Origin: Candidatus Scalindua arabica
Lineage (GTDB): Bacteria > Planctomycetota > Brocadiia > Brocadiales > Scalinduaceae
Assembly (NCBI GenBank): GCA_018263435.1
Contig: JAANXD010000041.1
Location: 1 to 44,208 of the forward strand
Length of the DNA: 44,208 bases
Direction: 5' to 3'
Position numbers and translations under genes: made by a program. Shown one piece after another: positions 32,318 to 41,436 of this stretch. Numbering within the stretch: the stretch's first letter is position 1; each line of letters starts with the position of its first letter. A model generated the notes under the pieces. It made no database searches and was not told the origin of the DNA. It saw nothing but the letters and a program-made list of their open reading frames with translations.

Positions 32318-32962
32318 TTATTTTTCTTTCACAACAAACATACCTTCATAATCACCCAGAAGTACCATTTTGACCCTATCGTGCCATAGATCACCGAACT
32401 CTTTAATCTCCTCATCGGTACCTGTTCCGCTAACGGCAAGAGGCATCAGGTCTCCCATCTTGGGATTACCCGGCAGCATACTATTGTTATAAGAAACTTC
32501 TACTGATTTTCCGTTATCGATCCTTTCAAAGACTGCTGCGCATATTGAGCCTGCAGGTGCCTCACTGCTTTCATCAAAAGTCAGGAGATTATGCCTGTTG
32601 AATCTACCACCTCCTAATCCGTGAAATCCATTATCTCCAGCAGCACCGGTTATAAGCGTAACTACCTGAGAGATTGGCCCATTTACCCTGTAATCTATAC
32701 CGCCTTTAAATCTTACTTTTATATCACCTCTGGAAGGAATTTCATCTCCATAGAGGTAATTTATTGCAGTCTGAGTTAGTCTATATGCACCTGAAACAGC
32801 GAGACATGAATGACCGGCAGTTTTCACAGCATCTTCATATCTATATATAAACGGCTCATCCTTGTCCATGGCGCCCAATGCCACGGCAAGTGGATCTTTC
32901 ATTTTAATTGGTTTTACCTGATCAAAGAAATCCTTGTTAAACTTAGTCTGTCCTTCTGCCAT
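32318..32962 (-). CDS. FmdE-like protein, cytoplasmic paralogue
   Basis: 214 aa, no signal peptide. It belongs to the formylmethanofuran dehydrogenase subunit E (FmdE)-like family on the basis of YEDAVKTAGHSCLAVSGAYRLTQTAINYLYGDEIPSRGDIKVRFKGG, VVTLITGAAGDNGFHGLGGGRFNRHNLLTFD, and the C-terminal LMPLAVSGTGTDEEIKEFGDLWHDRVKMVLL. The G-H-S-C segment parallels the metal or cofactor site of the family. ggagg seven bases before ATG 32962. It starts with MAEGQTKFNKDFF, matching the mature N-terminus of the upstream paralogue. The exact reaction is unknown. Confidence 0.7.
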   Translation of the reverse strand: MAEGQTKFNKDFFDQVKPIKMKDPLAVALGAMDKDEPFIYRYEDAVKTAGHSCLAVSGAYRLTQTAINYLYGDEIPSRGDIKVRFKGGIDYRVNGPISQVVTLITGAAGDNGFHGLGGGRFNRHNLLTFDESSEAPAGSICAAVFERIDNGKSVEVSYNNSMLPGNPKMGDLMPLAVSGTGTDEEIKEFGDLWHDRVKMVLLGDYEGMFVVKEK

Positions 32963-32992
32963 TATATTACCTCCATAGTCTATAAATAAAAA

Positions 32993-33721
32993 TTATTTAA
33001 CTTCATTTACCACAAACATGCCTTCCAGGTCATCCATTAAGACCATCTTGACTCTCTCATGCCAGAGATTGCCAAATTCACTGATTTGTTCATCAGTGCC
33101 CTTGCCACTAATTGCAAGGGGCATTAAGTCTGATATCTTTGGGTTGTTTGGAAGCATATATTTTGAATAAGTAACTTCGACAGCCTTTCCGTTATCAATC
33201 CTTTTAAATATCGCCGAGCAAATAGCGTTCTTAGGCGGCTGATTGTTTTCATCAAATTTTAAAAGATTTCGCCTTTTGTATTTTCCACCTCCAAATCCAT
33301 GAAATCCGTTTTCGGCAGCAGCACCCGTTATAAAGGTAACTATCTGTGATATCGGACCGTTAACACCGTCTTCTACACCACCCTTGAATGTTACGGCCAT
33401 ACCTCCACGTAATGGTATTCCATCGCCATAAAGTCGCTTCAGAGCTATCTGAGTTAACCTGTATGCGCCTGAAACCGCCAAACACGAATGTCCAGCCAAC
33501 TTCACTGCGTCTTCATATGTGTAAATGAAAAGTTCGTCCTTATCCATAGCACCTAATGCAACTGCGAAATGCTCTTTCACTTTGATTGGCTCTATCTCGT
33601 CGAAGAACTTTTTATTAAAATTGGTTTGGCCTTCGGCGTACAGATTACCACCATAAATAAGAACTAAAAACAATAACGATATTTGTAAAAATCTGAGAAA
33701 CCTCATTTTTCGTTGTCTCAA
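32993..33721 (-). CDS. FmdE-like protein, exported paralogue
   Basis: 242 aa. Start TTG 33721 with ggagg six bases upstream; ATG 33706 is 15 bases in. A signal peptide (basic start, FLRFLQISLLFLVLIYGGNLYA) precedes EGQTNFNKKFFDEIEPIKVKEHFAVALGAMDKDE. From there the protein is closely similar to the downstream paralogue throughout (GHSCLAVSGAYRLTQIALKRLYGDGIP, FITGAAAENGFHGFGGGKYKRRNLL, GTDEQISEFGNLWHERVKMVLMDD). Likely active outside the cytoplasmic membrane. The last residues VVNEVK differ little from the paralogue's VVKEK. Confidence 0.72.
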   Translation of the reverse strand: MRQRKMRFLRFLQISLLFLVLIYGGNLYAEGQTNFNKKFFDEIEPIKVKEHFAVALGAMDKDELFIYTYEDAVKLAGHSCLAVSGAYRLTQIALKRLYGDGIPLRGGMAVTFKGGVEDGVNGPISQIVTFITGAAAENGFHGFGGGKYKRRNLLKFDENNQPPKNAICSAIFKRIDNGKAVEVTYSKYMLPNNPKISDLMPLAISGKGTDEQISEFGNLWHERVKMVLMDDLEGMFVVNEVK

Positions 33722-33738
33722 TATAATCCTCCATTAAT

Positions 33739-34044
33739 TTAATTACCTTTAACTCTTGAGCGAAACCCTTTTACAATCATTGCATAACACCCCAATCCAA
33801 GCAATATGTTAAATAAATTCAGAAGCAACGGTAGCATCTTGAAGCCAAGAAGTATTGTTTCCAATAAAAGTATTGTTCCCAATAAAAAGTAAAAATTTAT
33901 CAAGAACCAATTTAACTTGACTATCGTTGTTTTACAGTCTGTACATTCGAATGTATTCTTATTACAAGAGGGGATAAAGCCGTAAACAATACTTGTCATT
34001 GCTTTAAATTGTAATTGCTTCGAACAGCTCGGGCACTTGTTCAT
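33739..34044 (-). CDS. Zinc-ribbon membrane protein
   Basis: 101 aa. N-terminal zinc ribbon with two pairs, MNKCPSCSKQ and FECTDCKTT (C4, C7, C33, C36), then two hydrophobic segments (about 47-68 and 72-92). No known family. Its stop is 17 bp before the exported FmdE-like start, so it is probably the first gene of that transcript, or follows cobM 74 bp upstream. Possible adaptor for the FmdE-like pair; this is inferred from position only. Confidence 0.6.
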   Translation of the reverse strand: MNKCPSCSKQLQFKAMTSIVYGFIPSCNKNTFECTDCKTTIVKLNWFLINFYFLLGTILLLETILLGFKMLPLLLNLFNILLGLGCYAMIVKGFRSRVKGN

Positions 34045-34118
34045 AGACTTTTCGAGTATAAATATTTATTAAGCTTATGATTATATGTTGAGGAATGTCA
34101 AAAATCAACTTATAAAAA

Positions 34119-34883
34119 TTATGTGGTATTGTGTGATTTGTGGCGGTATGAGTGGTTAAAATGCTTGTCGTATAGCTTTGAATATTCGAAGTTTTTAGAT
34201 AGCACATCACCTACAACAATTATAGCCGTCCTCTTGATGCCATTCCGGGTTATTTCGTCTGTAACATCACTTAGGCTGGAAATGATGACTTTTTCATCCT
34301 TCCAGCTTGCTTTATACACAATTGCAACGGGACAATTAGTTCCATAGATGGGACTGAGGATGCTTACAACTTTATCAATCTCATTAATGCTCAAGAATAT
34401 GCATAGAGTTGCTTTCGATTTTGCGAGGATCTCCAATCCTTCTGTTTCAGGTACGGGTGTTCTTCCCTCAATACGCGTTATAATTACAGTTTGCGATACA
34501 CCCGGTAAAGTAAGTTCCTGCTTTAATGTTGATGCTGCCGCTAGAAAAGAACTCACACCGGGAATTACTTCATAATCAATCCCATGTTTATCCAGCTCTG
34601 ACATTTGCTCCTGTATCGCTCCATAAATCGAAGGATCGCCTGTATGGACCCTGGCAACATCTTTATTGTCGTCTCTCGCTTCTTCTATTATATTTATGAT
34701 TTCTTCCAGGGACATAGATGCAGAATCATATATCCTGGTATCTTTACTGCAATACTTAAGGATATCAGGGTTTACCAGTGAACCTGCATATATACAATAT
34801 CCGGACGTCTCAATTATATTCTTTCCTTTTACGGTTATGAGTTCGGGATCACCGGGGCCGGCGCCAATGAAGTATACCTTCAT
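34119..34883 (-). CDS. cobM: (Cobalt-)precorrin-4 C11-methyltransferase
   Basis: 254 aa. Tetrapyrrole methylase fold: VYFIGAGPGDPELITVKG, YAGSLVNPDILKYC, RVHTGDPSIYGAIQEQM, YEVIPGVSSFLAAASTLKQELTLPGVSQTVIITR and CPVAIVYKASWKDEKV. These are specific to CobM/CbiF. It methylates C11 of the corrin ring precursor in cobalamin synthesis. It lies directly behind the phosphate transporter gene (7 bp gap), away from other cob genes. Whether the aerobic (cobM) or anaerobic (cbiF) name fits depends on the pathway; an anaerobic pathway is likelier in anammox bacteria. Confidence 0.9.
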   Translation of the reverse strand: MKVYFIGAGPGDPELITVKGKNIIETSGYCIYAGSLVNPDILKYCSKDTRIYDSASMSLEEIINIIEEARDDNKDVARVHTGDPSIYGAIQEQMSELDKHGIDYEVIPGVSSFLAAASTLKQELTLPGVSQTVIITRIEGRTPVPETEGLEILAKSKATLCIFLSINEIDKVVSILSPIYGTNCPVAIVYKASWKDEKVIISSLSDVTDEITRNGIKRTAIIVVGDVLSKNFEYSKLYDKHFNHSYRHKSHNTT

Positions 34884-34890
34884 GCTGTTT

Positions 34891-36312
34891 TCAGGAGAAT
34901 GAATATTTGATGATAAAATAGAATACGCCTGTTAACAATGCTGCGGCAGGGATTGTAACCACCCAGGAGATGACTATCTCTCGAATAGTTCCCAGGTTTA
35001 ATGAGTTTAAGCCTCTGGCAAGCCCTACTCCGAAAACGGCTCCTACCAGAGTATGTGTGGTTGATACCGGCAAGGCAAGTTTAGAGGCCAAAACAATTGT
35101 TATGGCTGCTCCGAATTCAGCAGCAAAACCCCTCGTTGGAGTTAATTCGGTAATGTATTTTCCGATGGTTTCAATGACACGCCATCCCCAGGTGGCAAGT
35201 CCGATAACAATGCCCATGCCTCCCAATAAGAGAACCAGTAGAGGAACCTGTGCCTTCATTCCTACCACTCCATGCTCTATAGCAGACAGAACACCCGCTA
35301 ATGGTCCAATGGCATTAGCCACATCGTTTGCACCATGGGCAAAAGCTACAAAGCAGGCACTCAGGATTTGCAAATAAACAAATATCTTTTCTACTGTTAG
35401 ATAATCGGTACTGACGTGCTTTACATGAGAGTATTTCTCTAAACGGTTAGATATCTTTTCTGTTTTATTCAACACTCTGTTGATTTCGTCAGAAAGCTCT
35501 CCGGTTGCAGATTCTTTTACCCTTCTAAGATGCATCACAGCCTTTTGGATGCCTTTTTCTACATCCGGATCGATAAACTCCTCATCACATTCAGGTCTGG
35601 ATGATTTGACTCTTCTGACAAGAGGTATACTGATTAGAGCGCCTAATAATCCAACCAATGAAGCAAGTATCAGAGCTTGAATCAGGGGTAGATCAAGGTG
35701 AAGATTCTTTAACCCCTTAAAAACCATCACAAGTGTCAGTATCCCAACTACAAAAAATACTAAAAATGGTGTCATCCTCCTAGCAGAATCGACCGGTGTT
35801 TTTGAATAAAAAATAAACCTTCTCAAAAGAATAAATATCGAGAAAGAAATAGCCCCGCTTAGAGCAGGTGATACAACCCAACTGGCAGCAATCTGTGATA
35901 CCTTGTTCCAGTGAATGGCGCCAATCCCACCGAATAAAATACCGAATCCCAAAACAGCGCCAACGATTGCATGAGTGGTGGAAACAGGCCATCCTTTATA
36001 TGAAGCAATGTTTAGCCATGCACCGGCAGCCAATAACGCTGCGATCATCCCATATATATAGGCGTTCGGATCTGCAGTAAATATGGCGGGCTCGATAATT
36101 CCTTTTCTGACGGTGTTTGTGACGTGTGAGCCAACTAAAAATGCCCCAGCGAATTCCATGAGGGCGGCAACAAGTATAGCCCATTTAAGAGTTAATGCCC
36201 CTGAGCCAACAGAGGTGCCCATGGCATTTGCCACATCATTGGCACCAATATTCCAAGCCATATAGAAGCTGATGCACAGGGCTAAAACAATGAGTATCGT
36301 TTCAGGACTCAA
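34891..36312 (-). CDS. PiT-family inorganic phosphate transporter
   Basis: 473 aa, ten or more membrane helices in two inverted halves. The two signature repeats are seen: WNIGANDVANAMGTSVGSGALTLKWAIL with GWPVSTTHAIVGAV, and AHGANDVANAIGPLAG with LPVSTTHTLVGAVFGVGLARG. A cytoplasmic loop (about 230-300) is charged. It moves phosphate with H+ or Na+. The gene is preceded by a DUF47 protein, the common partner of PiT transporters. The start is near 36312, without a clear Shine-Dalgarno sequence. Confidence 0.95.
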   Translation of the reverse strand: MSPETILIVLALCISFYMAWNIGANDVANAMGTSVGSGALTLKWAILVAALMEFAGAFLVGSHVTNTVRKGIIEPAIFTADPNAYIYGMIAALLAAGAWLNIASYKGWPVSTTHAIVGAVLGFGILFGGIGAIHWNKVSQIAASWVVSPALSGAISFSIFILLRRFIFYSKTPVDSARRMTPFLVFFVVGILTLVMVFKGLKNLHLDLPLIQALILASLVGLLGALISIPLVRRVKSSRPECDEEFIDPDVEKGIQKAVMHLRRVKESATGELSDEINRVLNKTEKISNRLEKYSHVKHVSTDYLTVEKIFVYLQILSACFVAFAHGANDVANAIGPLAGVLSAIEHGVVGMKAQVPLLVLLLGGMGIVIGLATWGWRVIETIGKYITELTPTRGFAAEFGAAITIVLASKLALPVSTTHTLVGAVFGVGLARGLNSLNLGTIREIVISWVVTIPAAALLTGVFYFIIKYSFS

Positions 36313-36330
36313 GTTGCTCTCTCTTTGTCA

Positions 36331-37005
36331 TTATTCAAGATCAAGTAGATTACGAATACGGTGGGCTAACTTTTCAGATGTGTTAGATAACGTTCTAATT
36401 TCTCTCAAAATTAATAACCACAGTTGGAATTCTGCATGTGTAAATTGGTCTTCGTTTCTGAAAATGTTTTTAAGCAACTTTCGTTGAGCCAGGTCGGTTT
36501 CATGTTCCTTCAGGGCTACATTGCTAACCATAGACTTGACCTTTTCAGCCTCACGACCGGTAAAAGAGGTCTCAAGTAGATTGTCAAACTCAGCTATAAT
36601 CTCTTTGATGAGTTCATAAGTCTCGTAATTCTTGCCTAAGAAGTTTTTGAAATCTTCCTTGATTACATCTTTTAATGTAAGATCTTTAAGTGTAAGCAAT
36701 ACTCCTATATCTTCACAATCGTCTGCAATATCATCCTGTAATGATAGGATTTCCAATAGTGCAGCCTTGCTAATTGGCATAAAAAGGCTGCCCGGAAGAT
36801 GATTGCGCAATTCATTTTTTGTAGTATCCGCCTTCGCCTCTAGCTTTGAGATTTCTTTGGATATTCGTGAGACTGATTTGGAATCATTTTGTTCCATAGC
36901 CTCAAATATCTCTTTTACTTTTTTGACACATTCGCTTACATCATCCATATGCTTTTGCAGAGGGGCGAATGGTGATTTTGCAAATAATTTTACCAGCGTT
37001 CTCAT
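36331..37005 (-). CDS. DUF47/PhoU-like protein, PiT partner
   Basis: 224 aa, all-helical with no membrane segment. DUF47 motifs: FAPLQKHMDDVSECVKKVKEIFEAMEQND, EAKADTTKNELRNHLPGSLFMPISKAALLEILSLQDDIADDCEDIG, and YETYELIKEIIAEFDNLLETSF. This family is PhoU-like and regulates the linked PiT phosphate transporter. It is followed by the transporter gene after 18 bp. Usual length and full motifs support the call. Confidence 0.93.
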   Translation of the reverse strand: MRTLVKLFAKSPFAPLQKHMDDVSECVKKVKEIFEAMEQNDSKSVSRISKEISKLEAKADTTKNELRNHLPGSLFMPISKAALLEILSLQDDIADDCEDIGVLLTLKDLTLKDVIKEDFKNFLGKNYETYELIKEIIAEFDNLLETSFTGREAEKVKSMVSNVALKEHETDLAQRKLLKNIFRNEDQFTHAEFQLWLLILREIRTLSNTSEKLAHRIRNLLDLE

Positions 37006-37277
37006 GTCGTTTGTTTAAATATTTTATTTAAGTATAGATAGCTATATTTACTTCTGTACGCAAAAGATTGAACATTTTTATGTATTAAATCAAATACCTG
37101 TAATATTTCAATGTTTTTTTCTCTGTGATTAATGCTACAATTAGCAAAAATTAATCTTGTATCGCAAAATAAGACAACAGACAGCTAAGTCGAGAAAAAT
37201 TTAGATATTTGTCAAGCCTATTTAGATTATGTATTTCGTATTACTCGAAGACAGGACTTGTAGGCAGGGAGTAACGG

Positions 37278-38984
37278 CTAAGTAGTAACAAATTTTCTGG
37301 CATCATCGATCATCTCTTTTGCCTGTTTCCTTGTGACTTCAGTTTTTTCTGTACCCCTGATCATTTCAGCAATCTCTTCGAGACGTTCTTTAGCTGAAAG
37401 TATGTCAATAGTCACAAATGTTTTATTATTTTCTGCAAATTTGTTTACCTTGAAGTGCTGTTCGGCATAACTGGCTATCTGAGGCAGGTGGGTAATGCAG
37501 ATAACCTGATGTGACTGTGAGACCAGTCTAAGTTTTTCACCAATGATTCGACCCATCCTCCCACCAATATTTGCATCAATTTCATCGAATATGAGAACAG
37601 GGGTTTGATCGGCAGATGCCAGATGCCGCTTCAATGCCAGCATTATTCTGGAGATTTCTCCGCCCGAAGCAATTTTCCTGAGTGGCTTAAGCTCTTCACC
37701 GGGATTGGACGAGAACATGAACTCAATATGATCAAATCCCGATCTACTGCCATCTTCCAAATTAAACTGTTCTGTACTAGTCATATCTAGCGACGAGATA
37801 TCAATATCAAATCTACCGTTAGCAATGCCCAGGTCTGACAGTTCCTTTTTAACAAGGTTAGATAGCTTTGTACTGGCCTTCTCACGCAATTTCGTCAATC
37901 TTTTGCCGGAATCAATGACAGATTTTCTTAATTTTTCTAATTCATTTTCTGTGCTACCGAGGTCTTCGTTTTCTTTCAGGAGTTGTTCCAGCTTTGATTT
38001 TGATTCTTTACAGTAAGAGAGTATGTCTTCTATCGTTTCACCATATTTACCTTTAAGACGATGAATGGTTTCAATTCTACCCTCTATTTGTTCTAATCGC
38101 TCAGGATCAAAATCATGTCCTTCTACACACTTACTTAGCGTAATAGCCACATCTTCTAATTGAAAAAGAGATTGATTACAGATTTCCAGAGGATTTTCAA
38201 AACTGATATCAATATCCTTTATCTTGCTCAGTTCATTTGAGATCTCTTTCAACCTTGAAATTATAGAATTGTCTGATTCATACAAACTATCGGTGCAATA
38301 TGACAATGTATTTTGAATCTTCTCTGAATTTGCAAGAATGAAACGTTCTTTTTCCAGTATGTCAAGCTCATCGGGTTTTAGACAGGCACCTTCGATTTCA
38401 TTTACCTCAAATTGGTATAGCTCTATCTGCCGTTTTCTTGCTTCCTGATGTTCGTTTAGTGATTGTATTAATCTTTCTTTCTCGATCGCCTTGGTGTAAA
38501 CCTCTGAGAATTTACCACGATTGGTATCTAACTTTCCAAAGCCATCCAGGATAATGAGCTGGTTTAGCGGTTTGGTCAATGACTCGTGTTCATGTTGACC
38601 GTGTATATTCACTAATAGTTCGCCAATCTCTTTCAATAAGGGAACCGTTATAGGCTGATTATTAAGTCTGCACCGGTTTCGTCCATTTTGGTCTAAATTC
38701 CTCTGAATGATAATCTCCTCCTCATCAAAGTTGTCAATGTATTCCTTTAACCTTTCACGAATATGTTCATTTTTGATAGTAAATGCACCACTTACGGAAA
38801 CATCCTTCTTGCCGGTTCTGACGATATCATTTGTTATCCGGCTACCGAGGAGAAAGTTTAAAGCTCCTATTATCAGAGACTTGCCGACACCTGTAGTACC
38901 GGTAAAGATATTTAGACCTTTATTGAATTTTACTGTAATATCATCAATCAAGGCAAAATTGGAGATATAAAGTTCGCTTAACAT
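37278..38984 (-). CDS. recN: DNA repair protein RecN
   Basis: 568 aa, normal. SMC-like ATPase: N-terminal ISNFALIDDITVKFNKGLNIFTGTTGVGKSLIIGALNFLLGSR (P-loop, with T-T-G-V in place of the more usual E-T-G-A), the segment VNIHGQHEHESLTKP typical of RecN, a coiled-coil middle (about 150-370), and the C-terminal SGGEISRIMLALK signature with LIFDEIDANIGGRMGRIIGEKL and ICITHLPQIA. It acts in double-strand break repair. Next on this strand, 272 bp away, is the DUF47 gene. Confidence 0.95.
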   Translation of the reverse strand: MLSELYISNFALIDDITVKFNKGLNIFTGTTGVGKSLIIGALNFLLGSRITNDIVRTGKKDVSVSGAFTIKNEHIRERLKEYIDNFDEEEIIIQRNLDQNGRNRCRLNNQPITVPLLKEIGELLVNIHGQHEHESLTKPLNQLIILDGFGKLDTNRGKFSEVYTKAIEKERLIQSLNEHQEARKRQIELYQFEVNEIEGACLKPDELDILEKERFILANSEKIQNTLSYCTDSLYESDNSIISRLKEISNELSKIKDIDISFENPLEICNQSLFQLEDVAITLSKCVEGHDFDPERLEQIEGRIETIHRLKGKYGETIEDILSYCKESKSKLEQLLKENEDLGSTENELEKLRKSVIDSGKRLTKLREKASTKLSNLVKKELSDLGIANGRFDIDISSLDMTSTEQFNLEDGSRSGFDHIEFMFSSNPGEELKPLRKIASGGEISRIMLALKRHLASADQTPVLIFDEIDANIGGRMGRIIGEKLRLVSQSHQVICITHLPQIASYAEQHFKVNKFAENNKTFVTIDILSAKERLEEIAEMIRGTEKTEVTRKQAKEMIDDARKFVTT

Positions 38985-39008
38985 GGTTTATAAATTAATT
39001 GAAGTATC

Positions 39009-39036
39009 AGCTTGATAAAGGGAGTTTCATCAAGCT
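39009..39036. other. Hairpin between recN and the ScdA-NnrS-like gene
   Basis: agcttgat (39009-39016) pairs with atcaagct (39029-39036), an 8-bp stem and 12-base loop, downstream of the 701-aa gene on the minus strand. There is no U-tract, so it is at best a weak terminator or processing site. Confidence 0.35.
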
Positions 39037-39123
39037 ATTCTGTGGTTCTTAGAAGTGCTGACAAATTCTCTGTATGGAGTGTATGTTTACCGTCTGGATC
39101 GCTGGAAAAATGTCCTAATCTTA

Positions 39124-41229
39124 TTATTTCTTGCCAGCCTTTAGTGATTCGTTTAAATCTACCAGTAACTGGTCTAAATCAGTGGGGTTTATCTTTGTCG
39201 CCTGGCTAATATTGATGGCCCTTGTAAGTGTGTTTCTAAGAATAGGATTCTTGAGCTGAGTAAAACCTTTGCTTACAAGAACGTCTATTGTCTGTGGGTG
39301 TTGTTTTATAAGATGATACACATTTGTAGATGCCGTAACAGCAGCAATTTCCTCATGCGCTTCATCATCTTTAGTACCTTGTTTGCCTTCATTTATAGTC
39401 TTCCAAATGTTGATACCAAACAACAGTATCGCTGTACACTCTATAAAACCACTTATGCCCATTAGCATAAAAGCAGAGCCTGATCCGGTATGAACTGCAA
39501 CCGGTTGGAATATGACCCTTATAGCACAGCCAACATTTATGAGAATAAATATCTTTGTTAGCATTGTATAACTGTGAAGCTTGATACCTTGACTGATGGG
39601 TATGATCCTTGATGCATAACCAAAGATCAACATGCTAATGAATCCTACTGTAACTGCATGTCTATATGCTCCAATTAATGCATGCGAAACAGAAGCGCCA
39701 GCTGCCTCAGAGAAGGTGAAAACTAACATGGCGGCTTCAGCAAAAACCAACCATACAATACCAGCCCAGACAAATTTCTCATAACTCTTCTCAATCTCCA
39801 TTCCTGAAAAATCTACCTCAGGTTTTGTAAATATATTCAGATTATAAATGAATAGCAGAACAAACACAAACTCAAGACAACCCGAGATGAAAAACAGAGA
39901 ACTGAAGATGTAATAGGCCGGCAGACTTACATCTACAAAGTGTGCCATTAATGGTTGAGACGTTGCTCTGAGAATGATTGAAAAATTTAACCCCAGCATG
40001 ATGATCAGGTTCAGTTTTGCATTAGGTGTTTTCAGGCCTAAGAAAGCAGGTATAGTCCTGCTCAGAACACCAAAAATTACCAGGGTTATAAATCCCATTA
40101 CCTGAATATGTCGTAGCGGATATATTAGTATATGAGGCAAAACAGTTTCACCAACTTTAAGCATATATACGGTAGCTCCCGTAAGGACTAATGTCTGCAC
40201 AAGGAACCACAGATAGCCGGAAATCAAGAATCCTTCGTATGTCTCAAGTTCCTGCTTTTCCGCAGCCAGGATGGTCTTTAATGCAACAAAAAGGAATATT
40301 AGTATAGCCAGGATTTCCAGCAGACTACCTGCAATGATGAGTAACTTGAAGAAAGGTGAATTTAAAAGCGGAAGAAGTGTTCTGAATAGAAATACCAGTA
40401 GAATACCAATTACCATGAAATAGAAAGATAAATTAGCAAGTCTTCCACTATACAATTTTATGGCATAAAAACGCGGAATGACAAAGTATGATACACCCAT
40501 AATGAAGAGTCCGCACCAGCCGAAGATTTGCGTGTGGCCATGGGTTTCTATTAAGACCTTTGACACCGCATAAAGAGAGTGTTTCATTCCCATATAGAAA
40601 AGCATGAATGCACCGTAAACACACCCGGTTGTCAGTGCTATGACAATCGCAGTTTTTATGAACTTTTCGTATATATTCTCGTATGCCGTATCCAGGTCTT
40701 CTGGTGAGATTTCCGGCGCTGATACCTTTCCTTGAATAACATCATTAAGCTCCTTGATCAGGCAGTCAGCGTCTACATTATGAACTCTGGCAAAGAAATA
40801 GACTGCCTCTTCAGGGCCGTATTCGCCGCCGCATTCCAGCAGGCCATATTTTGAAAATACACCTTTGGTTTGAGGATAGTTCGTTATAATGTCTTTTACC
40901 GTCACCGTTCCAGTGATTTCCAATTTTTCTGTTCCTGCAGTTTCAGCAACCGGAGGAGGTGTTTCTGTAACTTCATTCCCTGCCGTATCTTCGACTGTAC
41001 TGCTCTGCTCAGTGGTAGATTCCGGTTCTGGAACTACTTCGTTCAGTGCAGCCACCAGTTCGTCAATATTTTTTACATTACAAGATATTGCTGTTTTCTC
41101 AATGCTTTGTACTCCACCACAGCACATGTCAACACCGAACCTGGTAAATACCTTGTCACTTTCTGGATATTTGTTAATTACCTCATTAACAATCATATCC
41201 TTTGTAATCACGGCCTTGTCCGGACTCAT
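39124..41229 (-). CDS. ScdA_N / DUF1858 domains fused to NnrS-like 12-TM membrane protein
   Basis: 701 aa. Residues about 8-65 are an ScdA_N-type domain (MIVNEVINKYPESDKVFTRFGVDMCCGG, C36 C37). A Pro/Thr/Glu linker follows. Residues 107-165 form a second related domain (VKDIITNYPQTKGVFSKYGLLECGG, C133). Then about twelve membrane segments (about 190-635) with three repeats of a His...GF/W...G...(R)xIP motif: THGHTQIFGWCGLFIMGVSYFVIPRF, LRHIQVMGFITLVIFGVLSRTIPAF, YRHAVTVGFISMLIFGYASRIIP. This resembles NnrS and haem-copper-oxidase subunit I-like proteins. A C-terminal DUF1858-like domain (about 635-698) ends the protein. ScdA-type domains act in repair of nitrosative Fe-S damage; NnrS acts in NO tolerance. 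The role is inferred as NO-linked. Confidence 0.75.
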   Translation of the reverse strand: MSPDKAVITKDMIVNEVINKYPESDKVFTRFGVDMCCGGVQSIEKTAISCNVKNIDELVAALNEVVPEPESTTEQSSTVEDTAGNEVTETPPPVAETAGTEKLEITGTVTVKDIITNYPQTKGVFSKYGLLECGGEYGPEEAVYFFARVHNVDADCLIKELNDVIQGKVSAPEISPEDLDTAYENIYEKFIKTAIVIALTTGCVYGAFMLFYMGMKHSLYAVSKVLIETHGHTQIFGWCGLFIMGVSYFVIPRFYAIKLYSGRLANLSFYFMVIGILLVFLFRTLLPLLNSPFFKLLIIAGSLLEILAILIFLFVALKTILAAEKQELETYEGFLISGYLWFLVQTLVLTGATVYMLKVGETVLPHILIYPLRHIQVMGFITLVIFGVLSRTIPAFLGLKTPNAKLNLIIMLGLNFSIILRATSQPLMAHFVDVSLPAYYIFSSLFFISGCLEFVFVLLFIYNLNIFTKPEVDFSGMEIEKSYEKFVWAGIVWLVFAEAAMLVFTFSEAAGASVSHALIGAYRHAVTVGFISMLIFGYASRIIPISQGIKLHSYTMLTKIFILINVGCAIRVIFQPVAVHTGSGSAFMLMGISGFIECTAILLFGINIWKTINEGKQGTKDDEAHEEIAAVTASTNVYHLIKQHPQTIDVLVSKGFTQLKNPILRNTLTRAINISQATKINPTDLDQLLVDLNESLKAGKK

Positions 41230-41436
41230 GAATAAACCCCTTTCGCAATAAATACGATAGAACTTGTTATTGTAAACTGTTGCTTAATTTCTAAAGACAC
41301 TGAATTGATCTACTTATCAGTATACGTGCTATATTATAAGTCGGTTATTATACAAAAAAAAAACTGTAAATCCATTCTAAAATAGCAATTTAAACAAAAA
41401 TGACTTGCAATAAAGTTATTCATGTGATTTATTGGC

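Noticed and set aside
34004-34210. Minus-strand ORF overlapping cobM and the zinc-ribbon gene
   Set aside because: It runs out of frame through the ends of two real genes, with no domain or start signal.
41305-41335. FNR-like or promoter-like sequence (ttgatctacttatca) between the ScdA-NnrS-like gene and cobO
   Set aside because: The half-sites TGAT and ATCA are six bases apart rather than four, and the promoter-like pair has a 19-bp spacer. Not convincing.
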